The translations under genes were made by a program, and so were the position numbers. Positions 7,613-16,879 of a stretch of DNA of 30,650 nt are shown piece by piece. The stretch spans positions 1-30,650 of the forward strand of contig CAYTGO010000037.1 in the NCBI GenBank assembly GCA_964437425.1, given 5' to 3'. Source of the stretch: Scalindua sp964437425. Its GTDB lineage: Bacteria; Planctomycetota; Brocadiia; Brocadiales; Scalinduaceae. Numbering within the stretch: the first letter of the stretch is position 1; the number at the start of each line of letters is the position of its first letter. The notes beneath the pieces were generated by a model. That model was not told the origin of the DNA. It made no database searches and saw only the letters and a list, made by a program, of their open reading frames with translations.

Positions 7613-9714
7613 TTAAGAACTCCGTTCCTTGTTGATAAAACTTAGTAGGAGCAGGCATAGCCCTGCGAAGATAAACAGTGACGCTATATTGCTGAATGGT
7701 CCCATCCACAGATAGCCTATCTCAAGTGTGGTAGCAAACGTTCCACTGTATGATGCAACCAGTGCCAACCCTACTCCGACAAGTGCGCTTCCGGCTATCA
7801 GGCCGGAACTGAATAGAATTCCGCTTTCACGTCTTCTTTTCAGAATGCTTTCATCTTCTGTTTTCTCCGTTAAATATCTCAGTAGTCCACCTGCCATTAT
7901 TGGCGTAGTGAGATATAGTGGTAAATAGACGCCTACCGCAAATGGGAGAGAACGAATACCAATAAGCTCTACAATAGCTGCGAGGAAAATTCCGATAATT
8001 ACAAATCTCCATGGAAGATCTCCTGTAATCACACCTTTGACGACCAACGACATCAGTGTCGCCTGAGGCGCCGGCAACTCTTCTGATCCAATTCCTACAC
8101 CTTTGTGGAGTCTTAAAATTACCCAACCTACAAAAATAGCAGATGTCAGTACCCCGATAAACTCACCTATCTGCTGCTTCCATGGTGTTGCTCCCACCAG
8201 GAAACCGGTCTTCAAATCCTGAGATGTGTCTCCCGCAATCGCAATCGATATGCAGACAACGGCGCCTACACTAAGTGCGATTACCATATGTGCATCTGAG
8301 GTCCATCCCAGAAGTGAAAAGATCAAGCTTGTTAATAATAGCGTAGTAATCGTCATGCCGGAAACCGGGTTAGAGGATGATCCGATGAGGCCGACAATCC
8401 TTGATGATACCGTAACGAAGAAAAATGAAAAAACGACCATAAGGAATGCCACTAATAGATTAGGAATAATTCGTATTTCAGTTGCAGTCCAGAAAGAGAG
8501 CACCAGCCACAGGCATATTCCTAATACGACAGCACCGCCAATAACAACCAGCATTGGGAGGTCTCTGTCTGTTCTCTCCTCTTTCTCTCTCTCCTTTTTC
8601 GATATCTTGCTTAAACCTGTTTTGAATGTCTCCAATATTGTTGGTATTGCACGGACTAAAGTTATCATGCCGCCGAAAGCTACCGCACCGGCTCCTATAT
8701 ACCTGATATAATAGTGCCATATTTCTTTGATACTCATCTGGGAGATCAGGACTTTGGCCGGGTAAATAGGCTCGGTAGAATTTTTGCCAACTGCCATAAT
8801 CAACGGTATTATCACCAGCCATGCCAGGGCGCCTCCGCTTAACATAATGGCCGAAATCCTGGATCCGATAATGTATCCGACTCCGAGAAGGGCGGGTGTA
8901 ATTTCACCGATTATTTTACCGCCCTTATAGAATGGAATGTCCCATGAAGGCCTGAAGTTCCAGAGTTTTAGGCCGTTCATCAGGAATTCGTACAGAGCGC
9001 CTATACCTAATCCCATGAAAACAGTTTTTGCTTCAGTGCCTCCTTTATCGCCGGCTACCAACACCTCTGCACAGGCAGTGCCCTCAGGGTAAGGAAGCCG
9101 TCCGTGTTGTCTTGATATAAGAAGGCTTCGCAGTGGTATCATGAAGAGTACGCCCAATAATCCACCAAGGAGTGAGAAGACAAATATTTTGGTCAGTTCA
9201 GGTTTCATTCCCCAGATGATAAGAGCGGGAAATGTGAAAATGACTCCGGCTGCCAGCGATTCACCCGCGGACCCAACAGTCTGGACCATGTTGTTTTCAA
9301 GGATGCTGCCTTTTCCTATGATACGGAATATGGCAACCGCCATAACAGCCACCGGAATGGAAGCGCTTACGGTTAAGCCAACCTTAAGTCCTATGTAAGC
9401 ATTGGCAGCGGCAAAGATGATTCCCAGNNNNNNNNNNNNNNNNNNNNNNNNNNNNNNNNNNNNNNNNNNNNNNNNNNNNNNNNNNNNNNNNNNNNNNNNN
9501 NNNNNNNNNNNNNNNNNNNNNNNNNNNTTAAGCCAACCTTAAGTCCTATGTAAGCATTGGCAGCGGCAAAGATGATTCCCAGGACCATCCCCGTAAATAT
9601 TGCCTTGAAGGTGAATTCTGGGAGGAATTCCCGTTTACCTATGTATGGTTTATACTGATCACCCGGGATCTCCTGGTATGCATCTGATGATAGTTTTCGT
9701 GTTTCCTTTTCCAT
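7613..9714 (-). CDS. OPT-family oligopeptide transporter, interrupted by a false assembly gap
   Basis: This is a polytopic secondary transporter of the oligopeptide transporter (OPT) family, which imports peptides or metal chelates with protons. The gene reads as two pieces in different frames around an N block at 9428-9527. The same 55 bases flank the block, so removing the Ns and one copy (155 bases) restores one frame. The result is a 648-residue protein running from MEKETRKLSSDAYQE through NAYIGLKVGL into TVSASIPVAVMAVAIF, followed by ILENNMVQTVGSAGES and FTFPALIIWG. These last motifs are hallmarks of the family, and the length is usual. I place the start at the ATG at 9714 rather than the TTG at 9726; neither has a clear ribosome binding site. 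The substrate cannot be told from sequence. Confidence 0.9.
9373..9427. repeat. First copy of a 55-base contig-end duplication
   Basis: These 55 bases are identical to 9528-9582 on the other side of the N block. An exact repeat ending precisely at both edges of a gap is what unmerged overlapping contigs produce. It is an assembly artefact rather than a biological repeat. Confidence 0.92.
9428..9527. other. 100-base N gap, artificial
   Basis: The run is exactly 100 Ns, a default scaffold spacer. Because the flanks overlap by 55 bases, no sequence is actually missing: collapsing Ns plus one copy rejoins the transporter frame without any lost codon. Confidence 0.92.
9528..9582. repeat. Second copy of the 55-base contig-end duplication
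   Basis: This copy is identical to 9373-9427. It carries the codons for AAANAYIGLKVGL on the minus strand, which the other copy repeats. Confidence 0.92.
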
Positions 9715-9729
9715 TATTAAAATCAAATA

Positions 9730-9844
9730 GCCACTAAGGCTCTAAGGCACAAAGCTATGGGACATAATAAAGCATTTATTCGCGTTTTTTACAACACTCT
9801 CTTTTATGACTTTCTATTTCTTGGTGCCTTCGTGTCTTAGTGGC
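9730..9844. repeat. MITE-like element with 25-base terminal inverted repeats
   Basis: The left end (9730-9754, starting GCCACTAAGGCTCTAAGG) and the right end (9820-9844, ending GTGTCTTAGTGGC) are imperfect inverted repeats, with 21 of 25 positions matching. They enclose 65 bases with no open frame. The ends contain the CACTAAG/CTTAGTG core that I remember as a dispersed intergenic repeat in several environmental bacterial genomes. It lies between the divergent transporter and hisS genes. The sequence alone cannot say whether it is mobile. Confidence 0.65.
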
Positions 9845-9950
9845 AATTTTCCTATGTTTTTTTTAATCCCTTGAATATTAAGCCTGAATTGATATAATTG
9901 CAAAAAATATAACTCCTTTGGTCTTTTAATCTTATGTAATTTAATCAGTT

Positions 9951-11249
9951 ATGGGAAAAAGTGAAGAAAAATATGTGCAAGCCCCATTGGGCATGAAAGA
10001 TATCTTCCCCGAGGAGAGGTTGTTGTGGGTAGAGATGGAAAATGCCGCAAGGGAAGAGTTTGAAATAGCCGGATATCATGAGATAAGGACGCCGGTTTTC
10101 GAAGATACGCGCCTCTTTGTAAGGAGCATTGGAGAAGCGACTGACATTGTAGAGAAAGAGATGTATACTTTTGGTGATTCTGCCGGGACATCCATTACAC
10201 TTCGCCCAGAAAGTACAGCATCAGTAATGAGAGCGTATTTGCAATATGAGTTGTATAAAACGAAGAAGTTTCAGAAATTTTACTATATCGGGCCGATGTT
10301 TAGGAAAGAGCGTCCTCAGGCGGGGCGGTTGAGACAGTTTCATCAAATGGGCATAGAGGCAATAGGGTCTAATGATCCATTGCTGGATGTAGAGACTATA
10401 AAGGTTGCCACGAGGGTGTACGACCGGCTTGGTCTGGGCGGTTACGTAGTAAAGATAAATACTATCGGATGCGAAAAATGCAGACCCGGTTACAGAGAAG
10501 TGTTGAAAAATGAACTTTCAAAATATAAAGATGAATTATGTGAACTATGCCAGGCGAGGATTGATAGAAATGTATTCAGAGTCCTCGATTGCAAAAATAA
10601 AAAATGTAAAGAGATACGCAAGAATGTACCAAATACCGAAGACCATACTTGTAATGACTGCCTCGAACATTTTAAGATAGTTAAAGGTGCATTCGAGGAT
10701 ATCAACCTTGAATACACTCTAGATCCGCATCTTGTCAGGGGTTTGGACTATTACACTAAGACTGTTTATGAGATAACTCATTCGGCAATGGGCGCCAGGG
10801 ATACCATATGTGCGGGAGGGCGTTATGACAACCTTATATCAGATATTGGTGGTCCTCCAACAGGCGCGGTAGGTTTTGCCGCCGGGATGGAAGCGTCAAT
10901 GATTGCTCTGTTGAAGACAAGGAAGGAGAATCAGGAATCAAAACCTGATACATCTCCATTGGCTCCGGATGTATATATAGTGTCGATCGGAGATGAATCC
11001 AGAAACTACTGTTTCAAGCTGCTCAATGAGTTGCGGCAGGGGGGAATAAAGGTTGATATGGACTATGAATGCAGGACCGCCAAGGCACAGATGAAAGTTG
11101 CCAACAAACTTGATTCAAGATTTACAATAATAATGGGTACTGACGAAATAGAAAAAGGGGTAATTAAACTAAAGAATATGCATACGGGAGATGAAGATTT
11201 CTCGGAAGATACTGATAAGATTATAGAGATAGTGAAAGGAAATAACTAA
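9951..11249 (+). CDS. hisS: Histidyl-tRNA synthetase
   Basis: This class II synthetase charges tRNA-His. The 432-residue length is normal. It starts with the LGMKDIFPEE type of N-terminus. Motif 2 is YIGPMFRKERPQAGR (about 108-122). A histidine-specific element follows as LVRGLDYYTKTVYE, and motif 3 is PTGAVGFAAGMEA. The Cys-rich insert (CEKC, CELC, LDCKNKKC, CNDC at about 175-237) occurs in one common bacterial subtype and may bind zinc. The C-terminal anticodon-binding domain begins near 342 with APDVYIVSIGDES. No ribosome binding site is visible before the ATG. The stop codon is followed at once by the aspS ATG, so the two synthetases are translationally coupled. Confidence 0.96.
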   Translation: MGKSEEKYVQAPLGMKDIFPEERLLWVEMENAAREEFEIAGYHEIRTPVFEDTRLFVRSIGEATDIVEKEMYTFGDSAGTSITLRPESTASVMRAYLQYELYKTKKFQKFYYIGPMFRKERPQAGRLRQFHQMGIEAIGSNDPLLDVETIKVATRVYDRLGLGGYVVKINTIGCEKCRPGYREVLKNELSKYKDELCELCQARIDRNVFRVLDCKNKKCKEIRKNVPNTEDHTCNDCLEHFKIVKGAFEDINLEYTLDPHLVRGLDYYTKTVYEITHSAMGARDTICAGGRYDNLISDIGGPPTGAVGFAAGMEASMIALLKTRKENQESKPDTSPLAPDVYIVSIGDESRNYCFKLLNELRQGGIKVDMDYECRTAKAQMKVANKLDSRFTIIMGTDEIEKGVIKLKNMHTGDEDFSEDTDKIIEIVKGNN

Positions 11250-13022
11250 ATGTCTGATTTACAGAGAACACATACGTGCGGGCAGCTTCGCAAGGCAGAT
11301 ACCGGGAGTGATGTTACGCTTTCGGGTTGGGTGGACACCAGAAGAGATCATGGTGGTGTTATTTTTATCGATTTGAGAGATAGATATGGTAAGACACAGA
11401 TCGTATTTAATCCGGAACATAACGCTGATACTCACGAAGCCGCGTCAGTGCTCAGGTCTGAATTTGTTATATCAGTGAGGGGTAAGGTCGAGGAGCGACC
11501 TGAGGGTATGGCCAACCCTGATTTGGTTACTGGTGATATAGATGTGATGGTTGATATTATCGATATATTAAATGCTTCTGAGACAACTCCATTTGAGATT
11601 ACTGGCGATACCGAAGTCTCCACGGAATTAAGGCTCAAGTATAGATACCTTGATCTAAGAAGACCGCTTATGCAGAAGTATTTAAGCTCCAGGCATAAAA
11701 TTTGTCAGGTTGCAAGACGGTATTTTGATAGTAATGATTTTATTGAAGTGGAGACGCCGTTTTTGACCAAGAGCACACCGGAAGGTGCCAGGGACTACCT
11801 TGTGCCCAGCAGGATAAACAGGGGACAGTTCTATGCATTACCGCAATCTCCGCAGCTGTTTAAGCAGATCTTAATGGTTTCCGGTTTCGACAGATACTTT
11901 CAGATAGTCAAATGTTTCAGGGACGAAGACCTTCGTGCGCAACGCCAGCCGGAATTTACACAGGTAGATCTGGAGATGTCGTTTGTACGTGAAGATGATG
12001 TTATCAATATGATAGAGGGTTTGATGGTGGAGGTTTTTAAGGAAGTTCTTGGTAAAGAGGTATCTGCTCCGTTCCCACGGCTTTCGTACAAAGATGCCAT
12101 GAATCTATACGGATGCGACGCCCCCGATCTGAGATTTGAAATGACGATAAAAGAGATCACAGACTTAGCGGAGAAATCTGATTTTAAGGTGTTTAAAAGT
12201 GTAGCTGAGGCAGGAAATCAGATAAGGGGTATCAATGCAACCGGATGTGGAACTCTGTCCAGGAAGGATATAGACGGGCTTACAACATTTGTTAACCAGT
12301 TCGGGGCTAAGGGGCTTGCGTGGTTTAAGGTTGATGAAAACGGACTCACTTCTCAGATTGCAAAGTTCTTTAATGACGATCTGCAGAAGGAGATAATCGA
12401 ACGTTTCAGTGCCGTTCCAGGTGACCTGCTCCTGTTTGTTGCCGATAAGGAGAGTGTAGCGTCGCAGGCGCTTTCTCAACTCAGGCTCAATATTGCTAAA
12501 AGCAATGGTATGATCAACGAGGATGAGTTTAATCTCTCGTGGGTTGTTGACTTCCCTCTATTTGAATATAACGAGGAGATGGACAGAAACGATTCACTTC
12601 ACCATCCGTTTACCTCTCCGCATCCTGACGATCTTGATCATCTTGAAGAGCGTCCGCTCGAAGTCAGAGCAAGAGCCTATGATCTTGTGTTGAATGGTGT
12701 TGAGCTGGGAGGCGGCAGTATAAGAATACACCAGCAGGACGTACAGAAGAAGATCTTCAATCTGCTCAAAATTGATGAGGCGACAGCACAGGAAAGATTT
12801 GGATTCCTGCTTGAAGCTCTCAAATATGGTGCTCCTCCGCATGGTGGTATTGCACTGGGACTTGACCGGATGGTTACTCTGCTTCTGGGGCTCGATGATA
12901 TCAGAGAGGTGATTGCATTTCCGAAAACCCAGAAGGCTACGTGTCTCATGGTGGATGCTCCTTCAGATGTAGACGAAAAGCAGCTCAAAGATCTCGGGCT
13001 CTCGGTTCTAAAACCGGAGTAA
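11250..13022 (+). CDS. aspS: Aspartyl-tRNA synthetase
   Basis: This class II synthetase charges tRNA-Asp. Its 590 residues match the bacterial long form. It has an N-terminal OB-fold anticodon domain (GWVDTRRDHGGVIFIDLRD), a catalytic core with FRDEDLRAQRQPEFTQVDLE (motif 2) and GLDRMVTLLLG (motif 3), and the bacterial GAD insertion between them (about 290-410). Whether it also charges tRNA-Asn cannot be read reliably by eye. It shares a transcript with hisS (zero-base spacing), and a GC-rich hairpin follows at 13094-13111. Confidence 0.96.
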   Translation: MSDLQRTHTCGQLRKADTGSDVTLSGWVDTRRDHGGVIFIDLRDRYGKTQIVFNPEHNADTHEAASVLRSEFVISVRGKVEERPEGMANPDLVTGDIDVMVDIIDILNASETTPFEITGDTEVSTELRLKYRYLDLRRPLMQKYLSSRHKICQVARRYFDSNDFIEVETPFLTKSTPEGARDYLVPSRINRGQFYALPQSPQLFKQILMVSGFDRYFQIVKCFRDEDLRAQRQPEFTQVDLEMSFVREDDVINMIEGLMVEVFKEVLGKEVSAPFPRLSYKDAMNLYGCDAPDLRFEMTIKEITDLAEKSDFKVFKSVAEAGNQIRGINATGCGTLSRKDIDGLTTFVNQFGAKGLAWFKVDENGLTSQIAKFFNDDLQKEIIERFSAVPGDLLLFVADKESVASQALSQLRLNIAKSNGMINEDEFNLSWVVDFPLFEYNEEMDRNDSLHHPFTSPHPDDLDHLEERPLEVRARAYDLVLNGVELGGGSIRIHQQDVQKKIFNLLKIDEATAQERFGFLLEALKYGAPPHGGIALGLDRMVTLLLGLDDIREVIAFPKTQKATCLMVDAPSDVDEKQLKDLGLSVLKPE

Positions 13023-13093
13023 AGCTGTCCGTAAAATTAAAGTATGGTCTGGACGTCATTCATGTCCGCTTCGCAGACTGTCATTAGTCATTT

Positions 13094-13111
13094 GGCCCGC
13101 TTTGGCGGGCC
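13094..13111 (+). terminator. GC-rich hairpin after aspS
   Basis: GGCCCGC and GCGGGCC form a perfect 7-bp stem with a TTTG loop. It stands 70 bases after the aspS stop and just before recG. There is no T-run after the stem, so it may be a weak or factor-assisted terminator, or a transcript-stabilising hairpin. Confidence 0.5.
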
Positions 13112-13143
13112 GTCATTAACCACTCACAATAATCTTCTTGAAA

Positions 13144-15210
13144 ATGTCTACATCCGATCTAGACAAATCTATTCAATACATCAAAGGCGTTGGCCCCAAA
13201 AGAGCCCAATCTCTTGGAAGGTTGGGAATACACACCGTAAAAGATCTTCTCTACTACTTTCCACGTACATATCAGGACAGGTCCAGGGTAGAAGAAATTT
13301 CGAATTTAACCGATGGTGCCACTGCAATGGTGAAGGGTATTGTTCTCAATATTAAGTCATTCAGGACCAGGGGGTGGAAAACTGTCTTTGAGGCATCGAT
13401 TGGTGACGGAACCAGTTTGCTCCAGGTTAAATGGTTCAACCGGCCATATCAGAGTGAAATATTCCAGGTAGATGATCATGTGTTTTTATTTGGCAAGGTC
13501 ACCTTGTATAAGCAGTCTCTTCAGATGGTAAATCCTGAATATGAGATAGCTTCAGAGGAAGACGGCCCGGCCAAGAGCGTGGGCATACTGCCGATATATC
13601 CACTGACAGAGGAGATGAGGCAAGTCAGTTTTCGTAAACTGGTGCAAACGGTTGTTGATGAGCACTTTCACAAGGTTGAAGAGATATTTACTGATGATAT
13701 TATCAGTAAGCATAGGTTTGTACCGATCACCAACGCGATTAAGAATATTCACTTTCCCGATTCCATGGACAACCTGGAAGAGTCTAAAAGGCGTCTCAAG
13801 TATGAGGAATTCTTTCTGTTTGAGACGGCAATGGCACTCCGCAAGCGCGGTATTAAGGAAGTGAGTGGATATAAATTCCGTATTGGTAAAAATGTTGAAA
13901 ATCACATCTGCAAACTCTTCCCATTCGAGCTTACTAAAAGCCAGCAGAAAGTAATCAGTGAAATCCATGAAGATATGTGCAGTGAGAGGCCAATGAACCG
14001 GTTGCTGCAGGGGGATGTTGGTTCCGGTAAGACCGCCGTGGCTGTATACGCGTTACTTGCTGCCGTTGCAAACGGCTTTCAAACTGCTTTCATGGCGCCC
14101 ACGGAAATACTCGCGGAACAGCACTATCGAACACTCAGTCACTTGCTGGAAAAAGCCGATGTGGAAATACTGCTTCTCACTGGTGGTGCTAAGACAAAGG
14201 TAAAGAAGGAGAATATTGAACGCATAAAACAGGGAGATATTGGCCTCGTTATTGGCACACACGCATTGATCGATAAAGGTGTAGAGTTTAAGAAACTGGG
14301 ACTGATTGTAATTGATGAACAGCACAAGTTTGGTGTAATGCAGCGTACGCGATTGAGGCAAAAGGGGTGTAATTATCAACCGGACGTACTCGTCATGACG
14401 GCAACCCCAATACCCAGAAGTCTTTCTCTTACAGTTTTTGGTGATCTTGACATCTCAACCATTGATGAGCTTCCACCCGGACGTACACCGGTAGAGACAT
14501 ATCGTGTGCCTGCCAAGAAAGAGAATGATGCCTACGCATTTATTCGCAAAGAGATAGAGAAGGGGAGGCAGGCGTTTGTCGTATATCCGTTGGTTGATGA
14601 ATCGGAAAAGCTCGAACTCAAATCTGCAACGGTTGAAGCGGAGAGGCTCAGGGATGAAGTGTTCGCAGGGTTAAATGTAGGACTGTTGCACGGCCAGTTA
14701 AAGCCTGAGTTAAAAGAGTTGATAATGTCTGATTTTGTTAATCACAAGTATGACATTCTTGTGTCAACAATTGTGATAGAGGTGGGGATAGATGTGCCGA
14801 ATGCAACCGTAATGGCAATTGAACACGCGGAACGTTTTGGCCTCGCGCAGCTTCACCAGCTCAGAGGCAGGATAGGGCGCAGTGCACACCAGTCATATTG
14901 CCTGCTCTTTGGTATACAAAAGAGTGCTGAATCCCGTCAAAGGATCAAGACAATGATGGATACAAACGACGGCTTCAAGATAGCGGAAGAAGACCTGAAG
15001 CTCAGAGGGCCGGGAGAGTTCTTTGGGACAAGACAGCACGGCCTGCCAGAATTCAAGATAGGCGACATCATCAATGACTACGACATAATAAAACTGGCAC
15101 GTGCGGATGCCTTTGAAGTGGTCAAATCAAAGGACTCAAAGAAACAGATATTGCTCAAGAGGATCATGGAAAGCTTTAAGGACAAGCTTGATCTGATAAA
15201 TACGGGATAA
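13144..15210 (+). CDS. recG: ATP-dependent DNA helicase RecG
   Basis: RecG remodels stalled replication forks and Holliday junctions. The 688-residue length is typical. The N-terminus has a helix-hairpin-helix-like IKGVGPKRAQSLGRLGI and DLLYYFPRTYQDRS, then the OB-fold wedge domain. Helicase motifs are complete: Walker A GDVGSGKT with Lys296, DEQH at Asp391, TATPIPRSL, and QLRGRIGRS for motif VI. The C-terminal GPGEFFGTRQHGLPEFK is diagnostic for the family. The ATG at 13144 is preferred over an in-frame TTG at 13138; neither has a clear ribosome binding site. It follows aspS by 121 bases and may have its own promoter. Confidence 0.96.
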   Translation: MSTSDLDKSIQYIKGVGPKRAQSLGRLGIHTVKDLLYYFPRTYQDRSRVEEISNLTDGATAMVKGIVLNIKSFRTRGWKTVFEASIGDGTSLLQVKWFNRPYQSEIFQVDDHVFLFGKVTLYKQSLQMVNPEYEIASEEDGPAKSVGILPIYPLTEEMRQVSFRKLVQTVVDEHFHKVEEIFTDDIISKHRFVPITNAIKNIHFPDSMDNLEESKRRLKYEEFFLFETAMALRKRGIKEVSGYKFRIGKNVENHICKLFPFELTKSQQKVISEIHEDMCSERPMNRLLQGDVGSGKTAVAVYALLAAVANGFQTAFMAPTEILAEQHYRTLSHLLEKADVEILLLTGGAKTKVKKENIERIKQGDIGLVIGTHALIDKGVEFKKLGLIVIDEQHKFGVMQRTRLRQKGCNYQPDVLVMTATPIPRSLSLTVFGDLDISTIDELPPGRTPVETYRVPAKKENDAYAFIRKEIEKGRQAFVVYPLVDESEKLELKSATVEAERLRDEVFAGLNVGLLHGQLKPELKELIMSDFVNHKYDILVSTIVIEVGIDVPNATVMAIEHAERFGLAQLHQLRGRIGRSAHQSYCLLFGIQKSAESRQRIKTMMDTNDGFKIAEEDLKLRGPGEFFGTRQHGLPEFKIGDIINDYDIIKLARADAFEVVKSKDSKKQILLKRIMESFKDKLDLINTG

Positions 15211-15241
15211 CAAGAAAGTTACATTTTAACAAACAGTCGCT

Positions 15242-15412
15242 GACTCCATTTTCTCATTTGCGGATGATCTACTGTAAAGCAGCTTCTCCTCAAGCTCTAT
15301 ATCTCTCCGTGTATCTATAGAAGCTTTCTTGAGAGTAACCTAAAATGTTACTGGCCCTTGATACATTTCAATGTTGTTTGGCAGGTTTAAGAAGGCCTAT
15401 TTTGTTTTTAAT
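15242..15412 (-). pseudogene. Decayed N-terminus of an IS481-type transposase
   Basis: On the minus strand one frame reads IKNKIGLLKPAKQH*NVSRA, then SNILGYSQESFYRYTERYRA, then *GEAALQ*IIRK*EN (asterisks are stops). This parallels the helix-turn-helix start of IS481-family transposases, which from memory read like LLxLAKxLGNVSxACxxxGYSRDSFYRxKELYxxGGEEALQEISRKKPxxxNRV. Four in-frame stops, no catalytic domain and no start codon mark it as a remnant. No frameshift is needed within it. It sits between recG and the AT-rich exported-protein operon, which hints at past insertion or deletion events at this boundary. Confidence 0.75.
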
Positions 15413-15550
15413 AATTTTTTGATTTTTAGTTGTTCTCCAACACTCCTTTCTTTTGTTATAGTGATGAACATAATTTCACTGAGGCTACGCATTTATGTTT
15501 ATCATTTTATCAATATCACTATAGAAGCGTCAGATTAAATATAAACTATC

Positions 15551-16879
15551 TCAATAATTCGGTACTTTCTCACCGCAACCTATCAGACGATTTCTAAATT
15601 TCTCATATTTCTTCATTTTCCAATGTGAACAAGAAGCAACATACATACTAACACCGTATATTTCAACTTTTCCACAGTTACCTTTATTGCATTTGGACTT
15701 TTTGCAGCTTTTTTCTCTACATTTTGCTATTTTCTTAAGATAGACCATGGTTTTTTCTTCATCATCTATATCATCTTGTGATAATGGAATCTTTGCCCAT
15801 CTGTCTCGTGCATCAGATTTAAATGGGTAATAAATTTTATTTGTTTCCTCGATAAGCTCTTCAAACGCTTTTTCTATTTCTTCTTTGACTCTACCTCTGG
15901 TATACAGTTTCTCCGCAATAGTTCTCATTTTAAATCTAAAATAGTATTTTGCATTTTCTAATGCCATTTGCCTTCCCATTGCCTCTGCATATTCCTGATT
16001 CATTTCTTTCGTATACTTCTCTAGCTTTTTTTTACCTTCGACGTTATCAGGAAATTCCCCCAAAAATTTCTTCATTTTTTTCACTAATTGATATGGCCGT
16101 AAGCCCTTTCTTTCCTGTTCCTCCCATGTTCGTATTTCCGTTCCTCCATCTGGCTCATAAACACTGAAGTTAGCTCTTTCGTTATAGTTGTATCTAGTAA
16201 CATCTTTGAATTTATCAGCTTCCACTTCTAGATCGTTTATTTCCCTAAGACGTCTTCCCTGTTCAGATTGATCAAAATGCGTTGAAACAAATTTATAAAG
16301 AAAGTCTTGCCTACATATTATACCACTGTTATCTTCTTCTTTTACATCCATAAGCATGCCACAGATAATGCCGTTTATTCTCAAAGTGCTGCCACTCATT
16401 CCTTTTATCAATAGATCGTCTTTTTCTGAACGGATTTCAATATCTGGGTTCTTACTTCCCCAATTTGTTATAAGGACTGGAATTCTTTGGTACCCTCCAC
16501 TTTCCTTTCTAATATTTAACATACCTTTATGGTTCTTTTCAAGAATTGTATTAAGGTCATAGACTTGTGTAAACTTTGAAGGTGTACAATCGAGTATTTG
16601 GGTATCTGCAAAACTTAACACGTAAATATCATGTGGATACTTGACGTCACGTTGGGCTGTAATATACTTGCCAGAATAACATAAAAACTCGCATGTGCTG
16701 CTCTTCGCTACAACGTGTTCAGGAGTAATTACGCACATAATATTATTCTTTTGTACCAGAATACCCTTGCCTACATTTCCATTTGACGATTTAACGAAAA
16801 CTTCTGTTGCATTAAGACGTGAATTAAAAAAAACAAAAGTAATTATGAACAAAGTTAATAGTATTACATTTTTTATCAT
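15551..16879 (-). CDS. Exported trypsin-fold serine protease with Cys-rich C-terminus
   Basis: The 442-residue product begins with a signal peptide (about 1-24). A trypsin-like domain follows (about 25-210). The catalytic triad is visible as His55 in ITPEHVV, Asp84 in HDIYVL and Ser162 in KGMSGST, followed by GIICGML. The middle is charged and helical (about 210-370). The C-terminus has seven cysteines (about 388-438: CREKSCKKSKC, CGK, ASC, GCG), which could form disulfides or bind metal. Its ATG overlaps the stop of the upstream gene (ATGA, four bases) and an AAGGAG lies inside that gene, so it is the third gene of an operon. It is probably secreted or periplasmic. The substrate is unknown; the two upstream products are natural candidates. 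Base composition is more AT-rich than in recG or aspS. Confidence 0.82.
   Translation of the reverse strand: MIKNVILLTLFIITFVFFNSRLNATEVFVKSSNGNVGKGILVQKNNIMCVITPEHVVAKSSTCEFLCYSGKYITAQRDVKYPHDIYVLSFADTQILDCTPSKFTQVYDLNTILEKNHKGMLNIRKESGGYQRIPVLITNWGSKNPDIEIRSEKDDLLIKGMSGSTLRINGIICGMLMDVKEEDNSGIICRQDFLYKFVSTHFDQSEQGRRLREINDLEVEADKFKDVTRYNYNERANFSVYEPDGGTEIRTWEEQERKGLRPYQLVKKMKKFLGEFPDNVEGKKKLEKYTKEMNQEYAEAMGRQMALENAKYYFRFKMRTIAEKLYTRGRVKEEIEKAFEELIEETNKIYYPFKSDARDRWAKIPLSQDDIDDEEKTMVYLKKIAKCREKSCKKSKCNKGNCGKVEIYGVSMYVASCSHWKMKKYEKFRNRLIGCGEKVPNY

Noticed and set aside
15211..15550. tRNA or other stable RNA gene after recG
   Set aside because: No T-loop (GGTTCGA-like) or CCA end was found; the region is explained better by the transposase remnant and AT-rich filler. 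No tRNA, rRNA or CRISPR array was seen anywhere in the window.
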